From positions 124,001 through 188,000 of the forward strand of contig CAWDKV010000003.1 in assembly GCA_963803015.1 (NCBI GenBank): a DNA stretch of 64,000 bases, in the 5' to 3' direction. The translations under genes were made by a program, and so were the position numbers. Below, piece by piece: positions 59,893-64,000 of the stretch. The notes below the pieces were generated by a model, which had not been told where the DNA came from, searched no databases, and worked only from the letters and a program-made list of their open reading frames with translations. The first letter of the stretch is position 1, and every line of letters starts with the position of its first letter. The DNA is from Berkiella sp963803015 (GTDB lineage: Bacteria > Pseudomonadota > Gammaproteobacteria > Berkiellales > Berkiellaceae).

Positions 59893-60195
59893 ATGTCAGA
59901 AGATACCATTTCTGTAGAGAGCCTGGCAAAGGCTATAGAAAACAAGCAAGGCTTTTTCTTACTGGATGTCAGAAATCCCGATGAATATCAAAGCTATAAC
60001 TTAGGGGGGCATCTTATCCCTTTATCAGAATTAGACAAGCGTTTAGCAGAAATTCCGCAGAATATGCCCATTGTTGTGTATTGCCATTCTGGTTATAGAA
60101 GTCAAATTGCCCAAAGTTTACTGCAACAACATGGCTTTTTGGACGTTAAGAATTTAACTGGAGGAGTCGTTGCGTGGCAGCATAAAATAGTCTGA
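59893..60195 (+). CDS. Single-domain rhodanese
   Basis: 100 residues. The sulfurtransferase domain has FLLDVRNPDEYQSYNLGGHL, the active-site loop YCHSGYRS with the persulfide Cys, and NLTGGVVAWQ at the end. Start at 59893 because AAAGGGG lies seven bases upstream; the longer frame runs into the yggS promoter region. It is divergent from yggS. Confidence 0.9.
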   Translation: MSEDTISVESLAKAIENKQGFFLLDVRNPDEYQSYNLGGHLIPLSELDKRLAEIPQNMPIVVYCHSGYRSQIAQSLLQQHGFLDVKNLTGGVVAWQHKIV

Positions 60196-60283
60196 TATTT
60201 TTAGTGTAATTGCTTGTTTTTTCGCCCTTCCTCTAGCGTTATACTGAAATGAGTATCGATTGATAGGCGTTTTGGAGGTTGTT

Positions 60284-60748
60284 ATGCCAACTAAAGCACT
60301 AAAGACGTACCTAGATAAATATCACGTCCCTTATAAAACCGTGGATCACCCCATAGCTTATTCTGCCAGAGAGACTTCACATGTGTGCAACCTCTCAGAA
60401 AATGCCTTAGCAAAAACAGTGATGGTTTTTGTCGGTAATAGATTGGCAATGGTGGTACTCCCCGCTAATGAATCAGTTGATTTTAAATCTTTGCGTGAAG
60501 CACTGCATGAAAATGATGTCTCTTTGGCAGCAGAAAGAGACTTTTCTCCGATATTTAAAGATTGCGAGTTAGGCGCGATGCCTCCTTTTGGTAACCTTTA
60601 TGATATGGAGGTCTATGTTGCTCAAGATCTCACCAATAACAAAGAAATTGCCTTTAATGCAGGAACGCATACTGAAGTGATTAAATTAGCCTGGCGTGAC
60701 TTTGAAAAATTAGTGAAGCCAACAATTATTAAAGCAACACATCACTAA
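60284..60748 (+). CDS. YbaK/ProX-type aminoacyl-tRNA deacylase
   Basis: 154 residues of the YbaK/EbsC superfamily, which hydrolyses mischarged aminoacyl-tRNAs. Features: TYLDKYHVPYKTVDHPIAYS, ALAKTVMVFVGNRLAMVVLP with the conserved Lys, ELGAMPPFGNLYDMEVYVAQ, and IAFNAGTHTEVIKL (G-x-H). Substrate class (Pro, Cys or Ala) cannot be fixed. ATG at 60284 is supported by GGAGG seven bases upstream. Confidence 0.85.
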   Translation: MPTKALKTYLDKYHVPYKTVDHPIAYSARETSHVCNLSENALAKTVMVFVGNRLAMVVLPANESVDFKSLREALHENDVSLAAERDFSPIFKDCELGAMPPFGNLYDMEVYVAQDLTNNKEIAFNAGTHTEVIKLAWRDFEKLVKPTIIKATHH

Positions 60749-60760
60749 TTTAAGTATTTT

Positions 60761-60798
60761 GCCACCTCCAGAAAGCAATTTCTGGTAGGTGACTTTTT
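60761..60798. terminator. Terminator between convergent genes
   Basis: CCACCTCCAGAAA and TTTCTGGTAGGTG form a stem with one mismatch around GCAA, followed by CTTTTTTTTAA on the plus strand. It ends the deacylase transcript and may also serve the facing small membrane gene. Confidence 0.82.
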
Positions 60799-60799
60799 T

Positions 60800-61009
60800 T
60801 TAATTATAACCAAATTTTTTCAGGAGTAAGGTTAGGCCACCCATGTGAGTAAAAGGGGCTTGGATTAAATCAATTCCCAATATAGCCGTAAAGATTAGCC
60901 AAATAGGACCGCTTACTGCATAAAGGATCAAGGTGAGTAAAATAACAATCCCTGCCACAAGAGAGCTCATTTGTTCGAGATTCATACTCGTCACTTTGTT
61001 AATGTCCAT
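60800..61009 (-). CDS. DUF2892 small inner-membrane protein
   Basis: 69 residues with two hydrophobic helices (about 16-34 and 35-50) and the DUF2892 ending FTHMGGLTLLLKKFGYN. Family members often accompany rhodanese or sulfur enzymes; a rhodanese gene is nearby (59893). The ribosome site AAGGATAAG precedes the ATG. Confidence 0.78.
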   Translation of the reverse strand: MDINKVTSMNLEQMSSLVAGIVILLTLILYAVSGPIWLIFTAILGIDLIQAPFTHMGGLTLLLKKFGYN

Positions 61010-61253
61010 ATCTTATCCTTAAAATTGTCGGGTAATTTCTTTTTAATATTAGGACATGGTTGAAATTTTGCATGTTTTAACGGGTACTAGAATTACGCTA
61101 TCTAAGTGAAAGTGATAAAAAGCAAGTTAACCTCAGTCAAAAAATATTGCTGTTTTTATGAGCTTTTGGACAAGCTGAGCAGATAGTATCAAGGATTCTA
61201 GGATAAACTGAAAATAGTGAGGAAATATACTTAAAACAGTGTATTTCCTTTGC

Positions 61254-61275
61254 CGTTGACTCAAAAAGTGGTAAC
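61254..61275 (+). repeat. Solo copy of the DDE-transposon end motif
   Basis: CGTTGACTCAAAAAGTGGTA followed by AC matches the terminal motif CGTTGACTCA-N6-GAGGTAAC found at 62618, 62654 and 62758. It lies 32 bases before the kinase-like gene, so it may be a remnant of an old insertion now in that gene's promoter region. Confidence 0.5.
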
Positions 61276-61306
61276 CTGTGCCAATCTTAAAATTAGGTAA
61301 AATACC

Positions 61307-62320
61307 ATGAACACAGGTCCATCTTCTGAAGAAATTGCACAATTGCAACAAAATATTATATTGCATTTTGCTAAGCTAAAATTACTTCCTTCGGAAGTAG
61401 GTACTTGCAAAAAAGTTGTTCGCTTAGAATGCCCAGAGTTGCAAATGTCTGCTCCTACATTGGCAGTAGCATTTACGCATGAACGTAATCCTAAAGCAGC
61501 AGAAATCATTCATCATGAACATCAATTTTTACGTTATCTTAAAGAAAAAGGTTTTCCTGTCGTAAGTCTTCATGGTGAAGTATTTTGCTTGGAGCAAACT
61601 TCTTTAGGAAGACGTTATGGTATGTTAATGGATTATATTCCAAATGCAGTCTTCATTGAAGCAAAAACGCCAGCAACTCTAAAACTGCTACTTGTTGCTG
61701 CTTTGTTAGGAATGAAGACTCATGCCCGAGAAGCTTGGGTCATCATGCATCGAAGCTATCTACTGCAACAAATACAGACAGTACTCTCCGTGCCCGGCGC
61801 GTTTAACCTTAATACACCAGAAAGAATATTCTCCTTGCCAGAAGTGTTCGAGCATCTTAATAGAGCAAGTCGAATATTAGGAGAAAATTTTAATAACTTA
61901 TTGCTGTTATTGGAAAGAGAGCACTTAGAGATAAATGATCTGCAAATGTTAATTACTCAAATGGGACATTTGACAATCATTGATCCTCTAGATGTTATTG
62001 TCTTTGAACCAGCATCTAAAGCCTTCAGATCGTTACTTGGCAGCGCGCCTTTAACAGATGAAGGTTTCCATCAGTTTTTAGCAAAGACTAAACAATGGTT
62101 AAGAAATGCGAAGCACACTTGCTTGGAACTCTCGGAAGTGAAGAATGAGGAAGGTGTTTTAGCTATTATCAATTCGTCTGATAAATCAAATGTATTAAGT
62201 TTTGCTGCCTGTGACACAAGAAATAAATCTCGGGTCTCTCATCTTCGCCAAGAAACCGGAGCTGCTCTACCGCGTTTGGGAGCAAGCTCTGACTCTACAC
62301 AACGATTTAAACCACAATAA
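61307..62320 (+). CDS. Kinase-like protein of unknown function
   Basis: 337 residues, no signal peptide. Some features recall kinase folds: EIIHHEHQFLRYLKEKGFPV (helix C-like Glu), VSLHGEVFCLEQ...YGMLMDYIPNAVFIE (hinge-like), and a late DLQMLITQMGHLTIIDPLDV, where D-P-L-D could replace DFG. I find no Gly-rich loop or HxDxxxxN motif, so activity is uncertain. The C terminus is basic and probably disordered. Position beside a transposon and likeness to other effector-type proteins suggest an accessory, perhaps host-directed, gene. Confidence 0.5.
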   Translation: MNTGPSSEEIAQLQQNIILHFAKLKLLPSEVGTCKKVVRLECPELQMSAPTLAVAFTHERNPKAAEIIHHEHQFLRYLKEKGFPVVSLHGEVFCLEQTSLGRRYGMLMDYIPNAVFIEAKTPATLKLLLVAALLGMKTHAREAWVIMHRSYLLQQIQTVLSVPGAFNLNTPERIFSLPEVFEHLNRASRILGENFNNLLLLLEREHLEINDLQMLITQMGHLTIIDPLDVIVFEPASKAFRSLLGSAPLTDEGFHQFLAKTKQWLRNAKHTCLELSEVKNEEGVLAIINSSDKSNVLSFAACDTRNKSRVSHLRQETGAALPRLGASSDSTQRFKPQ

Positions 62321-62617
62321 GAAAATAGATTATTTGCCGCTAAAAGGCTTGGCACAATCGATTGCTGTCTTTGCGGAAGGGGATTCTTCCCCCTACCCAA
62401 GCCTTTTTTCCCTTGAAGAAGTTGTTTTCTTAGATTCATACCAGAAAATCCAGGGGTAAGTTTTCTTCTCTAACACTTGCCTAATGATAACTAAACGGGC
62501 TAGTCGGTGGGTCATAATGATTTCCTCCTGCATCAATTTCATCCTCCATAATGGGTTGCTACCCCCTTATTATGGACAACTGTTTGATTTTACAGGGAAC
62601 ATTTTAACTTTGCCCGT
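62321..62617. other. Gap between kinase-like gene and transposon
   Basis: 297 bases without a convincing gene. A hairpin (CCATAAT/ATTATGG, 62549-62575) surrounds GGGTTGCTACCCCC. A short frame overlapping the kinase-like 3' end has no ribosome site or recognisable sequence. Confidence 0.5.
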
Positions 62618-64000
62618 GTTGACTCATGGGAAAAGGTAACCGGAGGCCCTCATCGTTGACTCACAATAGAGGTAACCGAAGTCCTCTCAAAATAATTTAC
62701 ACTCTGTATTTTCTTCCTGAATAAATAACCAACGGTCATAAAAGAACTCCTTATATTCGTTGACTCAAGTTTGAGGTAACTTTTGCATGCTTAAAAATCA
62801 GAATCAATTTCTTTTCAATCTCTTGTTTAAGTGTAAACGGATTCAATGTCTCATGAACAGCCTTTAATTTTAGTTTTGTTGCATCATCAACATAAGTCGA
62901 TTCAAGTACGCGCTCATAAGGTGTTCTTGGTGGTTCATATGATTTTTTATATTTGCTTCCAACACGTTCTTTGCTGAGCAATTTCATTGTTGGAATAAAA
63001 TGATTTTGGTAAAGATTCCATTCTTTTCTATATAAATCATTCATCATTGTAACAACCAAATAGTTATCCAGCCTGTCATACCCAAACAGGTTGCGAACAT
63101 GTGTCCAGTTTTTTTGTTCAACATGTGCGTTATCATTTTTCATATAAGGCCGTGAACGAGTAAATAAAACAGGTTTGTCTCTCTTTGTGAAATAATCATG
63201 CAAGGCATGGTTCATAAATTCCACCCCATTATCACTGTCAAATCCTAGTATCTCAAAAGGCAAAGCTACTTCTACATCACTAATTTTTTCATAAACCTCT
63301 CCGCCTAATTTATTCCACATAGCACGGTTTTCTGTCCAACCTGTGCAAATGTCAGTCATTGTTAAACTCCAGGCAAAATTGCCTGCAATACTGTTCCCAC
63401 AGTGAGCAACCGTATCAGCTTCAAAAAAACCAGGTTTTTGAATATCCCAATGGGTAAATTGAATCGGAATATGTGATTTTAACAACGAGCCAGGTTTGGT
63501 TGTGCACCGCCCCTTGATTTTGTTTATTGCTCGAACAGGCTTGAGTATTCTATCAATCGTGGCGGGGCTAATGGAAAGAAGTTTTTGTTTGATTTCAGCA
63601 TCTAGGGGACCATAAGTTGATTCATAGCTCGGTAACCACGCCCCTATTATCACCTTTAATTTTTTGCTACAGCACTGATCTGCAGCGAACCATATGCGCT
63701 TTAGCGGCACAAGTAAAGTAGATTCATTATAAATTGTCTTTGGTCCACTTTTTTTCTTTCGGATGATTTCTGATCTTTTAAGCAGCCTGATAGCGTATTT
63801 TCTGTTGTACCTACAAACAGCGCAAAATTCATCCAGTATTTTAATTTTTTCTGACCTGTCAGCATTCTTATAACGAAGAAAAATGGCCAAAAGATAACTT
63901 TTTTTCTCTAAATACCCCATATTACCCTCCATTCCCTTGGTTACCTTAAATATGAGGCAACGACACGTTTTATGGAGGGCTTGGGTTACATTTAATATGA
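62618..64000 (-). mobile_element. DDE transposon with multiple end repeats, right edge outside window
   Basis: One transposase gene framed by copies of a 23-base motif CGTTGACTCA-N6-AGGTAAC. On the left they lie at 62618-62640, 62654-62676 and 62758-62780; on the right, inverted, at 63940-63962 and (cut off by the window end) from 63985. The inner pair acts as terminal inverted repeats, and the innermost left copy encodes the last residues of the transposase. The true outer boundary and any target duplication cannot be fixed. Confidence 0.65.
62751..63932 (-). CDS. Integrase-core (DDE) transposase
   Basis: 393 residues. An N-terminal HTH-like part (LDEFCAVCRYNRKYAIRLLK) is followed by a rve-type catalytic core with acidic residues in GFFEADTVAHCG (D), LGFDSDNGVEFMNHAL (D), and NAHVEQKNWTHVRN (E), and a helical C-terminal part (YVDDATKLKLKAVHETLN). 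It belongs to a non-IS3 integrase-core group; I cannot name the IS family with confidence. Triad residues look intact. The last residues SNLSQRI are encoded by the terminal repeat. Confidence 0.8.
   Translation of the reverse strand: MEGNMGYLEKKSYLLAIFLRYKNADRSEKIKILDEFCAVCRYNRKYAIRLLKRSEIIRKKKSGPKTIYNESTLLVPLKRIWFAADQCCSKKLKVIIGAWLPSYESTYGPLDAEIKQKLLSISPATIDRILKPVRAINKIKGRCTTKPGSLLKSHIPIQFTHWDIQKPGFFEADTVAHCGNSIAGNFAWSLTMTDICTGWTENRAMWNKLGGEVYEKISDVEVALPFEILGFDSDNGVEFMNHALHDYFTKRDKPVLFTRSRPYMKNDNAHVEQKNWTHVRNLFGYDRLDNYLVVTMMNDLYRKEWNLYQNHFIPTMKLLSKERVGSKYKKSYEPPRTPYERVLESTYVDDATKLKLKAVHETLNPFTLKQEIEKKLILIFKHAKVTSNLSQRI

Noticed and set aside
62202..62459. An 85-codon frame overlapping the 3' end of the kinase-like gene
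   Set aside because: No ribosome site and no recognisable sequence; it overlaps the real frame for 119 bases.
5000..63000. CRISPR array or prophage
   Set aside because: No regularly spaced direct repeats with unique spacers and no phage structural or lysis genes were seen; the tandem repeats found are coding (deaD tail, VTP tail) or palindromic mobile units.

Overview
The window is an AT-rich, densely coded chromosome segment of a gammaproteobacterium with a host-associated lifestyle. Housekeeping gene order (asmA-like/mutY/yggX, yggS/proC/yggT/yggU, hemW/rdgB, trmB) is gammaproteobacterial. Scattered among it are eukaryote-like or effector-like genes: a Fic protein, two kinase-like proteins, a C58-type cysteine protease candidate, a J-domain protein with a membrane hairpin, a giant Trp-rich repeat protein and two paralogous coiled-coil proteins. 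That mixture resembles Legionellales (Legionella, Coxiella or Berkiella relatives). The placement is inference; no rRNA or species marker is present.

Layout. 1-5,020: the 3' end of hppA, small stress proteins (CsbD, hemerythrin, PepSY), an IS2-group element, and an IS256-family element that landed in the PepSY gene's terminator. 5,070-7,230: a divergent LysR regulator and MFS exporter. 7,300-13,620: two paralogous effector-like genes flank a three-gene lipid A amino-sugar cassette (ArnT-like, GT2, YdjC deacetylase) resembling Francisella flmK-flmF2-naxD. 13,870-24,340: transporter, cupin, Fic, C58-like protease, FadL, DUF1254, kinase, yaiI and a formylglycine-generating enzyme. 24,380-33,000: deaD with an RS-repeat tail, BON protein, Nudix, uup, a glycosyltransferase and recD2. 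33,060-33,650: a gene broken by one stop codon. 33,870-41,970: the trp/kynU operon. 42,060-47,150: large repeat protein and J-domain protein. 47,180-62,320: mostly housekeeping genes, one tRNA-Gly and a terminal kinase-like gene. 62,600-64,000: a DDE transposon running off the end.

The central system is a nine-gene minus-strand operon: ABC transporter (binding protein, ATPase, permease), kynU, trpD, trpC, trpF, trpB, trpA. It has no trpE or trpG. Kynureninase supplies anthranilate from kynurenine, and TrpD-F-C-BA finish tryptophan, so the operon reads as import and recycling of host kynurenine, as known for kynU-containing trp operons of some Chlamydia. Upstream is a good promoter and a leader reading frame with four Trp codons within eight (W9, W13, W14, W16) inside a long hairpin whose 3' arm abuts the first gene's ribosome binding site. 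No U-tract terminator is visible, so I infer Trp-starvation control by ribosome stalling, probably at translation.

A second theme is palindromic mobile repeats. A 112-bp element with TACCC/GGGTA ends sits in frame inside mutY, adding exactly 38 codons and duplicating TA. A second copy lies just upstream of the giant repeat gene and can encode a related peptide in the same frame. This resembles Rickettsia palindromic elements. Other repeat families lie next to tRNA-Gly and in the rdgB-hydrolase interval.
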